From Oscillospiraceae bacterium (GTDB lineage Bacteria; Bacillota; Clostridia; Oscillospirales; Acutalibacteraceae), in contig SVQF01000007.1 of NCBI GenBank assembly GCA_015065445.1, forward strand, positions 1 through 42,447: 42,447 nt of DNA, read 5' to 3'. The position numbers were made by a program, and so were the translations under genes. The notes beneath the pieces are model-generated. The model had not been told where the DNA came from. It searched no databases and worked only from the letters and a program-made list of their open reading frames with translations. Below are positions 25,286-35,315 of the stretch, in pieces. The number at the start of each line of letters is the position of its first letter. Position 1 is the stretch's first letter.

Positions 25286-28200
25286 ATGAAAACGAGCAAA
25301 AAATTACTAAGCCTGTTTTTGGCTTTAGTAATGGTCATTACATCATGTAGTGTTGGTCTCACCGCCTTTGCAGCAGACGGTAACAGAACAGACTCCAACA
25401 ATACATATTGGAATGACGGTACAGACGCAAGTGCAGCTTTTGATGCACTCAACACACTTGCCCCCGAAATTCTTCAGATTGACGCCGTTAAGGGTCTGCT
25501 TGAAGATAAACTGGGCATGACAGTAGACGAAAACACTACTATTTCAGACGTAGTGGCTGCCGCTTCCCCACTTATTATGGGACTGCTTGGCGGTGCTGTG
25601 GACAAGTCCACAATTATTCCAGGCTACAGCAAGCTTACTGAGTACTATTACTCATATCTTGACGGCGACGGAACAGCACCAATCAGTTTTTACACACTGT
25701 ACAACTTCTGCAAGCAGAATCAGAGTGCGGGCGGTGAACTTGGCAAATACTGTCAGGAAACACTTCCAAAACTCAACGAACTTCTTAACCAGTACAATGT
25801 TGCAGGTGCAAAGTTCAGCCAGCAGCTCGACGACGCACAGAACGCACTCGGTAACGACTACGGTGCATATCTGCCGTCTGATACGAGTATGACTAAGTCA
25901 CAGGTCAGAAACATCGACGTAAACGGCACTCCGTTCAGTGAATGCCCTGCAGGTGACGCACAGTTCCTCATCGACTACCTCAACGGTATGTTCGAGTCTT
26001 ACGGCTCACCTGAAAGAGCAGAAAACATTGCCGACGTTGTTTACTATATGATGATGGATGAAGGCGGAGCAAGATTTATCACCGCAAGATTCCTCGGCAC
26101 AGCACTTCTCGGCGGTGCAACCATCAAACCTGACGGCACAACTGCTCTTACACTCAGCAACTATGCTGACGTTCTCGGCAACGTTTATTCTCTTGCTCAG
26201 TACTGTTCAGATAACAGTATTGACTACGACGCACTTTCTGATAAAGAAAAAGCAATTGTTGACGAACATTATGACAGCTCGCTTGTTATGATGGGTCTTC
26301 AGTATGTTCTTCCTGAGTTCAACACCGACTCGTCGCTCAGTTCTCCTTACTATGAGGAACTCTGCCTCGGTCTTATGGTTTACACAGGTGCGTTCGGCAA
26401 CCTTGACGCTTGTAAAAAGCTTGCTGACGACGCTAAGATTACAGATGCTCAGTTCAACGAGTTCTGTAAATATCTTAAGGATGAACTTCACCTTACAGGT
26501 TACGACGTAAACGCTATCAAAAATTATCTTGAGAACAATTCTCCGTTCTCTGCTCAGGCAACAAAATACTTCCTTGGCTATATGACAGACAGCCAGTCAC
26601 GTGATATTGTTGCTGAGTTCTTTGAAAAATGTATCGATAACCCGTCAGAAGCAAGAAATTATGTGCTTCACGACAACGACTACAACAGCGTTTACCTCTT
26701 CAAGAACGGTAAGGACGGCAACGCACTCTCAATGGTGGACCGTCTTAACGCAATGATGGCTTCCGAAGTTCTTATTGATAAGTTCGGCGACGATATGAAA
26801 AACAAGGGCGGTATCTCGGCAAGAGACGCTTCTGAGCCTGCTCTTTACACCGAAGACTTCTTCAACTATAACTTCGGTATCAAGTCAAACATCACAGAGA
26901 CCTATAAGTATGAGGGCGACATCGTTATTCCTGACAAACTTATGGTTCAGGCAGTTAACGCAACTCTTAACGGTCTTCTTTCTCAGTACCTTGATCCAAA
27001 CACTCAGATAGGCGGCATTATTTCGAGCGTTCTTGAAGGACTTCTCGAAACTCCTATTGAGCTTTACAACGACCAGGGTACAGGCGTACTTAACGATGTA
27101 TGGCTTAAACTTTACAACAATCCTGTTGAAGAGATATTCAATCTTCTTCCGACCCTTACAATCGCAGTTGACGAGCTTGTAGTACCTATCCTCCTCAACA
27201 AAGAGGGCGACAAGTATAACGGATTCCTTTACGACCTGCTTTGCACGGGCGACGGTATTCTTGCCAAGTACACTCAGGCTGCAGGCAACACCGATATCGG
27301 TCTCGGCACTCTGAATATTGACCTTAACAAGTCCATCCCTGCAATCCTTAACTGGTTAGTAGGCGAAGAGGACAAGGCAATTGACATTGTCGGCACATAT
27401 TCAGGTGATTACAGCAGCGACGTTCCTAAGTTCCTCAACATCTATGTTGCAGATAAGGCACTCGCAGGTGCTCACCTCAACGGCGGTCTTGCTAAGGTTC
27501 TTAAGAAGAACGAATCTTTCCAGGGAGACAATGCTTACCTTGCAGACTCAATTGACGAGGCTGTAACCGAAATCGCATCTTTTGCACTCAAGGCTATCGA
27601 GGATTATCTTGACGCTAACGAAAACGACAAGAGATACGACAGTGAGGGTACTGTAACACAGAACGGTCTTAACAACGTATTTGTTGCACTTCCTCAGATT
27701 CTTGACCAGATTGGTCAGAACTATATCAGTAAGTACCGTGTTGATTCAGACTGGACATACACTTACGACGGTAAGATTCAAAACATTACCAAGTCAACAA
27801 CAGGCGGTGATGTTCAGCAGAAGATTAACAACACGCTTCAGGACTTCAAGAATCTTGCTACATCCAACGACCCTGCAGCAATTCTTGATAACTTTGTAGG
27901 TATCTTTATCGGTAACTGGATTAACGGTTTACTCGATATTGTTAACGATACAATCTCCGACCCAAGCAATAGGATTACTTCTAATCTTGTTCTTGTGCAG
28001 GGACTTCTTGACGCTCTCGGCGGATTCGGTGAAAAGAGTATTATCACCGACGTACTTAACGGTCTGTTCCAGCTTAAGAGAAGCGACGTTGCTTCGTTCA
28101 CTCTTAAAGAGCGTACTGAAACGGGATTTGTAGGTTTCAGTAACGAAAGCGGCTTCTTCCTTCTTTCAAACATTCAGTTTAAGAAAGACGGCAAAACGAA

Positions 28201-31200
28201 GGGACTTATTCCGTTTATCTCAACACTTATCAAACCAGACGATAAAAACAAGGCGAATTACTCAGTAGAAAAAGTATTTAAAGCAACTCCTAAGCTTTCT
28301 GCTTCTTCTAAGGCTAATAAGTCGGCTGCAGGTACTGACTACAGCAAGCTGCTCTCCAAGAAAAACGTTAAGGCAGCACAGAAACTCGTAGACGTACTCG
28401 ACGAATTGCTTTCATCTCTCCTTGAAAATACTTCAGTTAACGGATTTGATTTAGACGCAACAGACAACATCCTTTCAGGTGTGGTATCATTTGCATCTGC
28501 ATACCTCGGCTATCAGAACACAAATGATATTGTTAAACTTGTAAACAACTACCTGTACTACATCAACGGTGAAAAGAGCACTGTTAAGAGTACATCGGGT
28601 AAAATCGGCACACGTCCTACTAAAGACGGCGACGTTGACGTAAAGAAAGTTTACACTCCTGAAAACCTTTCAAATCTTGTTATTCAGACATACTCACTTC
28701 TTGAGAACATTGTTGACTATCTGTTCTACAATAAGTCAAACGGTTTCCTCTCAACAAGAGACCCGAATATGCTTGTTGCAGACGCTGCTTACGGTATTAT
28801 CTCACCTGACGCAGTTGCAGTACGTCTCAGCGACGACTACAGCGACACTGCAGAGGTGCTCAGCAGCACAGATTATCACAACTGGAACTCGTTTAAGATT
28901 AAGATTACCGACGCTAACAAGAAAGACGGCAAGTACCTTCAGAACTATCTGAAGTTCAACTTCTCAAAGGGTGACAAAGAAGCGTTCTACGACGGTCTTG
29001 GCGAATCACTCAACGGCGTTGCTGCAATCATAGGCGTAATTCTTACAGACTCCAGCATAAGCGACAGCACACGTGACCAGAACTACTACAGTGGAATTCT
29101 TTATCCTGTGCTTAACAGCGTTGCCAAGGCAACAGGTGCAAGCGGCGTAATGTCACCTGCAGATTTCAATGCAGCGAGCCCGTCAGACCAGCTTATCAAG
29201 GGTATTATTACTCCTCTTTCAAGCATACTTGACCAGCTTTATGACAAGCCTGCATCATTTATTCTGAACCTTGTCAAAGGTGCGGCAGGCGTACTTGATG
29301 ACGATTCGGTTAACAGTATTATCAATTCGGCACTTGCTCCAATCGGCGGACTTGCTATCGGTGCTATCAGCGTTGTAAGCAACCTGTCACCTACTCTTGC
29401 AAACAAGATTGCTGAGCTTCTGTCAAATCTTATAGGCGACGGCATTGACATTCCGTCAAAGGATATTATTGTTAATCTTATTAACAACATCTCGATTGGC
29501 AATATGAAGGTTAAGGACGTAATCAACCTTCCGTCAATCAACTGGAAGAAACTTGCATCTGCCAAATCACCTGCAGAGGTACTTCTCCTCGTTTACGGTT
29601 ATCTTGTAGATTCAGTTCTTCATTCAGAGCTTATCAGCGGACTTATCGACAGTTTTGCTCCGGGTCTCACAAAGATGCTCAAGAAACTTGACGCCGTTCA
29701 GATTCTTACAATCATCAGCGACGTTATTGAGTCTGTACAGAGCCCGACTGAGATTTACTGGACTTTCCGTGAATACATCGGCAAGATTTCGAACACATTT
29801 GTTTATCCTCAGGGCATTCTCGCTTCTGACGCTGACAAAGCGGTAGGACAGCTTGACGACCTTGTGGCAAATGTATTCCCGCTTCTCAACAGCCTTGGTG
29901 TTACAGATATCAAGGGTCTGGGTGACCTCGTAAACGATAAGCTTTACACCAACGACCTTCTTACAACAGCTGCTAAGGGCATCTACGGTGCACTCAGCAA
30001 GGGTACCGCAGGCGACGTGCTTGCAGCACTCGGCTTTGACCTTTCACCAAAGGGCTTTGCCGCTTACCTTACAAATTCAAGTTACGGCAAGACTTACACA
30101 AGTGCCGCAGCAACACTTAAGAAAGCTAAGAGCTGGGATAAAGTAACCAAGCTCAACTGGGGCTTTACAAACGGCAGCTCAAAGGCTCAGACAGGATTTA
30201 TCAACGGTCTTGCAGCAGTACTCAGACCGCTTAACGATGTTCTTGCTGTATTCCTTGCAGAAGGCAGCCTCAAGAAAGCAATTGACCTCGACGTTGTTAA
30301 AATCGCTAAGATGCTTGACCTTAAGGGCAGCACAAAGCTCGGCAGCGGCGAATACGGTGCAACTCTTGACTACAAGCTCAAGAAGGGCATGCTTACAGTT
30401 GGTATCAGGTCAAACGTTAAGACCGCTTCCAACAATATGAACGTAAGAAACGAAATCAAGGTTGACGTTAACGCAATCGCTAAAGACCTTCAGGATATTC
30501 TTGACGGTTCCAAAGGCATCAACCTCGGCACAAACGGTTACGAAAGTGCTGTAATCCCGATTCTCGAAGCATTTATGTGCGACGGAGTAAAGACTTACAA
30601 GCAGTATAAGAAGGATTACAACAAGGCTAAGGATAACCTCATCATCAACATTCTCAAACCTCTCTTCGGTTTTGTTGACGATGTTACCGACAAGCCGTTT
30701 GACACACTCACTAAGGTTCTTCCGAACGTTGGATACTTCATCGAAAACAACGGCGTTGCTCAGGCAGTAGGTAATCTCCTTGCTCCTCTCACCGCTAAGG
30801 ACGGTATCCTCGGCGTTCTCAAGAAGGACGGACTTGATATAGACAAACTTATCAAGCTCATCTTTGCAAAAGACCTCGGCTCAATCGTAGCTGACGCTCT
30901 TAACATCAACGCAAAACTTACAATCGACCTGAACCATATGGAAAAGACCAACATTCAGGTAATTGTAGTTCCGCTTGTAAACAAGATTCTTGCTGATAAC
31001 AAACTTGGCATCAAGCTTCCTGACATCAGCTTCAAGAAACTTGCAAGCCACGGTACAGTTAAAGTTGTAAGAAGTGCAGCAAAGAATGACGAAGGCAAAT
31101 ACACCACACGTCAGGTTAAGGCTGACCAGGGCGAAACCCTTGTGGCAACCTTCAGATACATTGCAGACGTTCTTATCAAGAACGCATCGGCAATTGATTC

Positions 31201-32686
31201 TCTCCTTGGCAACATCGACGCAATCAAGAAGAACAATACAATTAAGAGCATTCTTGATTCTGTATTCGCTTCTATCGGTCTTGCAGGCAAGGACGACATC
31301 GTAGGTGCAATCTTCTACTTCCTCACAGAGCAGGCAACCGACAAGTTCTTTGACTACACCGACTTCAAGTATGACGACACTTATAAGTTCACTTGGGGCG
31401 ATATGGACGAAGAGTTCTGCCGCAAACTTGCTCCGATGCTCGACGGTATGATTGGTTCTCTTCTCGAGGGCGGTCTTACAGGTCTTGTTGAAGAAAAGCT
31501 TTACACAGACGACATTGTAGCAAAACTCGCAACAGGTCTTTACGGTGCAGTTGAAGGCGTAAACATCAACGACAAGATTGGTTCGCTTACCAACCTTCTT
31601 AAGCAGACAGATATTGACTTCACAACATCAAACGTTGCAAATCTCCTTGTTAACGAGGACTACGGTCAGACATATCCTGCAGCTGCAAACGTAATTAAGA
31701 ACGCAGGTTCATGGAAGAACGTTAAGGCAGAAAACCTTAAATTCGGTGTTAAGGACAGAGATTCGTTCCTGAACGCACTCGTTGCAGTTCTCCGTCCTAT
31801 CTACGGCGTGCTTGACGTAATTCTTAACGACGCTTCGCTCAACCTGTTCAACCTTGTAAGCGTTCCGGGTTCGGACGGTTACACATCAACAATCGTTCCT
31901 CTTCTTGAGGCATTCGGTGTTTACAACATCAAGACTCAGTATCAGTACAGAGAAGATTCGTTCAAGGCTTACGATAATATCCTTCTCGACATCCTTAATC
32001 CTCTGTGGGATAAGGTAGAGGATATTCTCAATGCTCCTCTTCAGACTCTGATGAGCATTCTTCCTAACCTTTCACTCTTCTTTGCAAACGACGGTCTGCT
32101 TCAGATTGTAGACAACCTTCTTACCCCTGTATCAGAACTTCTCAAGGCTCTCAAGCCAATCGCTAACGTAAACGAGATTCTTGATGCAGCAGGACTTGAC
32201 ATTCCTAAACTTCTTAAGGATAAGGTTGGTCTGAGCGTATCCAAGTTTGACCTGTACGACCTTCCGGGCACACTCAAGCCGCTTGTTGGTGCAGATACAG
32301 TAGTTAACACAATCAACGCTATCATCGGCAGCATCAAGATTAAGGGTCAGCCGCTCGGTCTTGTACTTCCTGAAATCGACTGGTTCCAGCTTGCAAGCCA
32401 CGGTAAGTTCATCCTTAACGGCACATCACAGGCTGCATGCCTCGGCAGCAGAATCTTTGTTGTAGCCGACGAGGACGAAACACTCATAGCACTTCTGAGA
32501 TTCCTCATTAACACTGTAAACTACAAGGATAACTACGACAAGATAGTTAACCTCATCACCGGTCTTATCGGTAATGCAGACGAAAGTCTTGTAGGCACAA
32601 TCAATCAGGTACTCGGATTGCTCAAGGGCGACGCTGATACAGTAATTGCAAACCTCGTTGACCTTCTTCAGTCAATCGCAGGCTAA
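25286..32686 (+). CDS. Giant secreted repeat protein
   Basis: A 2466-residue exported protein. The signal peptide is residues 1-28 (KLLSLFLALVMVITSCSVGLTAFA). Most of the rest is predicted helical, rich in Leu/Asn/Asp/Lys, with very few Cys. Three copies of a module are visible, each centred on an (I)xW/F-K/F-x-LAS motif: INWKKLAS (about residue 1418), ISFKKLASHG (about 1912) and IDWFQLASHG (about 2367). The last two are embedded in longer units sharing LYT-DD/ND, AVLRP and LLEAF-K-Y segments. No dockerin, sortase motif or known catalytic domain. ATG 25286 is preferred over 25280 because it lies 8 nt, not 2 nt, from GGAG. Divergent from the dockerin operon. Confidence 0.8.
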   Translation: MKTSKKLLSLFLALVMVITSCSVGLTAFAADGNRTDSNNTYWNDGTDASAAFDALNTLAPEILQIDAVKGLLEDKLGMTVDENTTISDVVAAASPLIMGLLGGAVDKSTIIPGYSKLTEYYYSYLDGDGTAPISFYTLYNFCKQNQSAGGELGKYCQETLPKLNELLNQYNVAGAKFSQQLDDAQNALGNDYGAYLPSDTSMTKSQVRNIDVNGTPFSECPAGDAQFLIDYLNGMFESYGSPERAENIADVVYYMMMDEGGARFITARFLGTALLGGATIKPDGTTALTLSNYADVLGNVYSLAQYCSDNSIDYDALSDKEKAIVDEHYDSSLVMMGLQYVLPEFNTDSSLSSPYYEELCLGLMVYTGAFGNLDACKKLADDAKITDAQFNEFCKYLKDELHLTGYDVNAIKNYLENNSPFSAQATKYFLGYMTDSQSRDIVAEFFEKCIDNPSEARNYVLHDNDYNSVYLFKNGKDGNALSMVDRLNAMMASEVLIDKFGDDMKNKGGISARDASEPALYTEDFFNYNFGIKSNITETYKYEGDIVIPDKLMVQAVNATLNGLLSQYLDPNTQIGGIISSVLEGLLETPIELYNDQGTGVLNDVWLKLYNNPVEEIFNLLPTLTIAVDELVVPILLNKEGDKYNGFLYDLLCTGDGILAKYTQAAGNTDIGLGTLNIDLNKSIPAILNWLVGEEDKAIDIVGTYSGDYSSDVPKFLNIYVADKALAGAHLNGGLAKVLKKNESFQGDNAYLADSIDEAVTEIASFALKAIEDYLDANENDKRYDSEGTVTQNGLNNVFVALPQILDQIGQNYISKYRVDSDWTYTYDGKIQNITKSTTGGDVQQKINNTLQDFKNLATSNDPAAILDNFVGIFIGNWINGLLDIVNDTISDPSNRITSNLVLVQGLLDALGGFGEKSIITDVLNGLFQLKRSDVASFTLKERTETGFVGFSNESGFFLLSNIQFKKDGKTKGLIPFISTLIKPDDKNKANYSVEKVFKATPKLSASSKANKSAAGTDYSKLLSKKNVKAAQKLVDVLDELLSSLLENTSVNGFDLDATDNILSGVVSFASAYLGYQNTNDIVKLVNNYLYYINGEKSTVKSTSGKIGTRPTKDGDVDVKKVYTPENLSNLVIQTYSLLENIVDYLFYNKSNGFLSTRDPNMLVADAAYGIISPDAVAVRLSDDYSDTAEVLSSTDYHNWNSFKIKITDANKKDGKYLQNYLKFNFSKGDKEAFYDGLGESLNGVAAIIGVILTDSSISDSTRDQNYYSGILYPVLNSVAKATGASGVMSPADFNAASPSDQLIKGIITPLSSILDQLYDKPASFILNLVKGAAGVLDDDSVNSIINSALAPIGGLAIGAISVVSNLSPTLANKIAELLSNLIGDGIDIPSKDIIVNLINNISIGNMKVKDVINLPSINWKKLASAKSPAEVLLLVYGYLVDSVLHSELISGLIDSFAPGLTKMLKKLDAVQILTIISDVIESVQSPTEIYWTFREYIGKISNTFVYPQGILASDADKAVGQLDDLVANVFPLLNSLGVTDIKGLGDLVNDKLYTNDLLTTAAKGIYGALSKGTAGDVLAALGFDLSPKGFAAYLTNSSYGKTYTSAAATLKKAKSWDKVTKLNWGFTNGSSKAQTGFINGLAAVLRPLNDVLAVFLAEGSLKKAIDLDVVKIAKMLDLKGSTKLGSGEYGATLDYKLKKGMLTVGIRSNVKTASNNMNVRNEIKVDVNAIAKDLQDILDGSKGINLGTNGYESAVIPILEAFMCDGVKTYKQYKKDYNKAKDNLIINILKPLFGFVDDVTDKPFDTLTKVLPNVGYFIENNGVAQAVGNLLAPLTAKDGILGVLKKDGLDIDKLIKLIFAKDLGSIVADALNINAKLTIDLNHMEKTNIQVIVVPLVNKILADNKLGIKLPDISFKKLASHGTVKVVRSAAKNDEGKYTTRQVKADQGETLVATFRYIADVLIKNASAIDSLLGNIDAIKKNNTIKSILDSVFASIGLAGKDDIVGAIFYFLTEQATDKFFDYTDFKYDDTYKFTWGDMDEEFCRKLAPMLDGMIGSLLEGGLTGLVEEKLYTDDIVAKLATGLYGAVEGVNINDKIGSLTNLLKQTDIDFTTSNVANLLVNEDYGQTYPAAANVIKNAGSWKNVKAENLKFGVKDRDSFLNALVAVLRPIYGVLDVILNDASLNLFNLVSVPGSDGYTSTIVPLLEAFGVYNIKTQYQYREDSFKAYDNILLDILNPLWDKVEDILNAPLQTLMSILPNLSLFFANDGLLQIVDNLLTPVSELLKALKPIANVNEILDAAGLDIPKLLKDKVGLSVSKFDLYDLPGTLKPLVGADTVVNTINAIIGSIKIKGQPLGLVLPEIDWFQLASHGKFILNGTSQAACLGSRIFVVADEDETLIALLRFLINTVNYKDNYDKIVNLITGLIGNADESLVGTINQVLGLLKGDADTVIANLVDLLQSIAG

Positions 32687-32694
32687 TAACTAAA

Positions 32695-32730
32695 CAAAAA
32701 AATGGCCTCCTTCGGGAGGTCATTTTTTTG
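32695..32730 (+). terminator. Terminator of the 2466-aa gene
   Basis: Stem CAAAAAAATGGCCTCC / GGAGGTCATTTTTTTG with a TTCG loop and a 7-T run, 8 bp after the stop. Confidence 0.9.
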
Positions 32731-32791
32731 TTTACTTCAGACGGAAAGACTACTGTCTTAAGCTATCAGATATGCCGCTGTCAAAAAGTTC

Positions 32792-32820
32792 TTGTATATT
32801 AATCTGTTTTTTAGTATAAT
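32792..32820 (+). promoter_or_regulatory. Promoter of the NUDIX-GH27 operon
   Basis: TTGTAT (32792-32797), 17-bp spacer, perfect TATAAT (32815-32820), about 62 bp upstream of the NUDIX start codon. Confidence 0.7.
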
Positions 32821-32882
32821 AATACTATGTTATCTCGGGCAAATCAAAACGGCTAACGGTTTGCTCACATGGTGGTGAAATA

Positions 32883-33599
32883 ATGCTCGGAAAATATGTT
32901 AGGGTCAAGGTCGTTAAACCTATTGGCTCTGATGATGAAGCGGGCTACACCTATCCACTGAATTTCGGCACAGTTTACGGCAACGAAAAGCAGACTGCGT
33001 TTATAATGGGAATACATCACCCCGTGCGTAATTTTGACGGCAGGGTTATTGCTGTTATGAGCGATAAAAAGGCTAAAAGCTACATTTGGATAGTTGCACC
33101 AAAAAGCACTCGCTTCATTATTAATGATATAAAAGAATATATTAATTTAAAAAAGGACTTCCCCTCTTACCGCATTGAATGTCTGTACGAGAGCAGCTGC
33201 GGTGCTGTTGTATACAGAGATATAAGGGGCGAGGTCAGATTTTTGCTGATTAAAAACAACCGTTCGGCACACTGGGGATTCCCCAAAGGTCATATTGAAC
33301 CCGGCGAAACAAAGCAGCAGACAGCATATCGTGAAGTGCTTGAAGAAACAGGAATTCATATAACTATTCACGACGGGTTTGAATGTGTTTCGAAGTACAA
33401 AATCAGGGATTTGATTGAAAAAACCGTGTCTATTTTTGTAGGCACAACCAAGGACACAAACACGTCCATTCAGGTTGAGGAAATTGAGGATTATATCTGG
33501 CTTACTTACGACAGGGCTATGAGTCTTCTTAAATTTGACAACGACAAAAATATTCTGTCGGCGGCATATAAGTTCCTTAATGAAAATAATTATATATAA
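32883..33599 (+). CDS. NUDIX hydrolase with N-terminal pyrophosphatase-like domain
   Basis: A 238-residue two-domain protein. Residues 1-75 (VKVVKPIGS, then YPLNFGTV and FIMGIHHPVRNFDGRVIAVM) resemble the small soluble inorganic-pyrophosphatase-like fold seen in some Clostridia. Residues 105-235 are a NUDIX domain with a complete box, GHIEPGE-x7-REVLEETGI, close to the Ap4A/dinucleoside-polyphosphate hydrolase branch (HWGFPKGH). It probably hydrolyses a nucleoside diphosphate derivative in the cytoplasm. The start ATG 32883 is preceded by GGTGGTG. First gene of a four-gene operon. Confidence 0.85.
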   Translation: MLGKYVRVKVVKPIGSDDEAGYTYPLNFGTVYGNEKQTAFIMGIHHPVRNFDGRVIAVMSDKKAKSYIWIVAPKSTRFIINDIKEYINLKKDFPSYRIECLYESSCGAVVYRDIRGEVRFLLIKNNRSAHWGFPKGHIEPGETKQQTAYREVLEETGIHITIHDGFECVSKYKIRDLIEKTVSIFVGTTKDTNTSIQVEEIEDYIWLTYDRAMSLLKFDNDKNILSAAYKFLNENNYI

Positions 33600-33634
33600 A
33601 AAAGACGCTGCTTGCGTCATATCAGGAGATAATT

Positions 33635-34138
33635 ATGCAAGAGGTTTGCAGACAGATAGCTGACTTTTTTATTGCACACGGCATTCCGCACTGGCTCGTG
33701 GTATTTGTCATTTCGCTATTCCCTATTTTAGAGTGCAGGCTCGGAATGTTTACCGCAATAGTTGTGCTTGGTATGAATCCGTTTGTCGGATTTGTTATCA
33801 GCTTTCTTGGCAACATACTGCCTATACCGTTTATATTGCTGCTTATTAATAAAATATTTGAGTGGCTCAAAAAAATTCCGCATATCAACAAGCCTATTAT
33901 ATGGCTTGAAGAAAAAACGCTGAAGAAAAAAGATAAGATTGATAAATACGGCATTTGGGGACTGCTGCTGTTTGTGGCAATCCCGCTGCCGGGCACAGGT
34001 GCGTGGACAGGTGCACTTCTGGCGTCGCTCCTGCATCTTGACCGCAAAAAGAGTTTTGGCGTTATTGCAATCGGCGTGTTTATCGCAGGTCTTATTATAA
34101 CTATTCTATCACTCGTGGGAGTGGCAGTATTTAACTGA
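33635..34138 (+). CDS. Small multi-drug export family membrane protein (Sm_multidrug_ex)
   Basis: A 167-residue integral membrane protein with about four hydrophobic helices. The pattern FPILECRLGM near residue 30 and the IPLPGTGAWTGALLASLL segment near residue 120 are characteristic of the Sm_multidrug_ex family (COG2426). Despite the family name, transport has been little tested. An AGGAG site precedes ATG 33635; the next gene starts 1 bp after its stop. Confidence 0.85.
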   Translation: MQEVCRQIADFFIAHGIPHWLVVFVISLFPILECRLGMFTAIVVLGMNPFVGFVISFLGNILPIPFILLLINKIFEWLKKIPHINKPIIWLEEKTLKKKDKIDKYGIWGLLLFVAIPLPGTGAWTGALLASLLHLDRKKSFGVIAIGVFIAGLIITILSLVGVAVFN

Positions 34139-34139
34139 T

Positions 34140-35315
34140 ATGGACTCATTACAGAATTATCTGATTGAAATATGCTCGGCTTATCTCGAAAAGCGTCAGG
34201 TATCGCTGAGCGACGACGTGGACTACGACGGACTTTACCGCCTTGCAAACGCCCACAATCTGAGCGGAATTGTGTTTTGCGTAATCAATACTGCTCCCAA
34301 CAGCAATATTGTGCCGAAAGAGGCGTTTAAACGCTTTGAAAACGACTTTTTAGAGGCAGTGGTGCGTTACGACTTCCAGAGCAGGCAAATCGCCGAAATT
34401 GACGCTCTGTGCAGCGGTGCGGGTATACGCCACATATTTTTCAAGGGTGCGGCAATACGTGATTTGTTCCCCGTTCCGGAGGCAAGAGCAATGGGCGACG
34501 CAGATATGCTGATATGCCTGCCCGACAGAAACAGAGTTAAAAACCTGCTGACCGATAACGGTTTTGTGTGCGAAAACTCAAACGGCAACGTTTACGATTA
34601 CCGCAAGGACAGTCTTCTTTGCGAAGTTCATACAAAAATTATAAGCGGTAAAATCGGCGAATGCGACCTTGAAACCGCCTTTGAAGACGCAACTGCCCAC
34701 GCCGTTTTTGACGGGGCGTGCGGTAAGCTTGATGACAATTACCACTTTGCATATCTTATTGCTCACATTGCACACCACTTCTGGTTTTACGGTGCGGGGG
34801 TAAAGCTGATTCTTGACCTTGCAGTTATGCTGAAAGCCAAGAGCATTGACATTGAAAAGGTTTTTGAATACTTAAAGCCCTGCAAGCTTGAAACTTTTGC
34901 AAAAATTATTCTTACCGTTACTTACAACTGGTTTGGCTGCGGACAGGCTTTTGACGTAGGCACAGACAGTGCCGAGGTTTTTCTGCTTTCGTACGGTGCG
35001 TTCGGTAATGCGGGCAGAAACAAATCCGCCGTCATAACCCGAAAAGAACTTGAGGACGGACACAGCGGAAGCGGGTTTGGCACAAAGCTGCGGCTTTTGT
35101 TCCCTTCCTATGCCAGAGTTAAAAACATTCCCTACATCCGTTTTATTGACGGCAGACCTTATCTGTTGCCTGCAGCGTGGGTTTACCGCATTTATTACAA
35201 TTTGCGTTACCGCAGAAAGTTTGCCGCAGACGCCACAAAAAACATTGGCAGTGATGATACAAAAAAAGAGGCACAGCGTGAGCTTGCCTTCTTTGAGGAG
35301 ATTGGATTATTATGA
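34140..35315 (+). CDS. Nucleotidyltransferase family protein (NTP_transf_5-like), second copy
   Basis: A 391-residue paralogue of the 449-1579 protein. Shared landmarks are FFKGAAIRDLFP followed by AMGDADMLI (compare [12 protein letters not shown] and MSDIDIL), a histidine-rich HFAYLIAHIAHHFWFYGAG segment, and the C-terminal LLPAAWVYRIYY. The DxD-like motif is present as DAD. No substrate is known. It starts 1 bp after the membrane protein and overlaps the GH27 start by 4 bp (ATGA), so the three are translationally coupled. The link with a glycosidase rather than a PqqD-like gene differs from the first copy. Confidence 0.78.
   Translation: MDSLQNYLIEICSAYLEKRQVSLSDDVDYDGLYRLANAHNLSGIVFCVINTAPNSNIVPKEAFKRFENDFLEAVVRYDFQSRQIAEIDALCSGAGIRHIFFKGAAIRDLFPVPEARAMGDADMLICLPDRNRVKNLLTDNGFVCENSNGNVYDYRKDSLLCEVHTKIISGKIGECDLETAFEDATAHAVFDGACGKLDDNYHFAYLIAHIAHHFWFYGAGVKLILDLAVMLKAKSIDIEKVFEYLKPCKLETFAKIILTVTYNWFGCGQAFDVGTDSAEVFLLSYGAFGNAGRNKSAVITRKELEDGHSGSGFGTKLRLLFPSYARVKNIPYIRFIDGRPYLLPAAWVYRIYYNLRYRRKFAADATKNIGSDDTKKEAQRELAFFEEIGLL

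Noticed and set aside
32738-32750. CAGACGGAAAGAC as a further full copy of the dispersed repeat
   Set aside because: The match is too short to separate from chance without a genome-wide count.
33604-33618. GACGC/GCGTC hairpin with a T-run on the minus strand between the NUDIX and membrane protein genes
   Set aside because: Only 5 bp of stem, and no minus-strand gene ends there; probably chance inside the plus operon.
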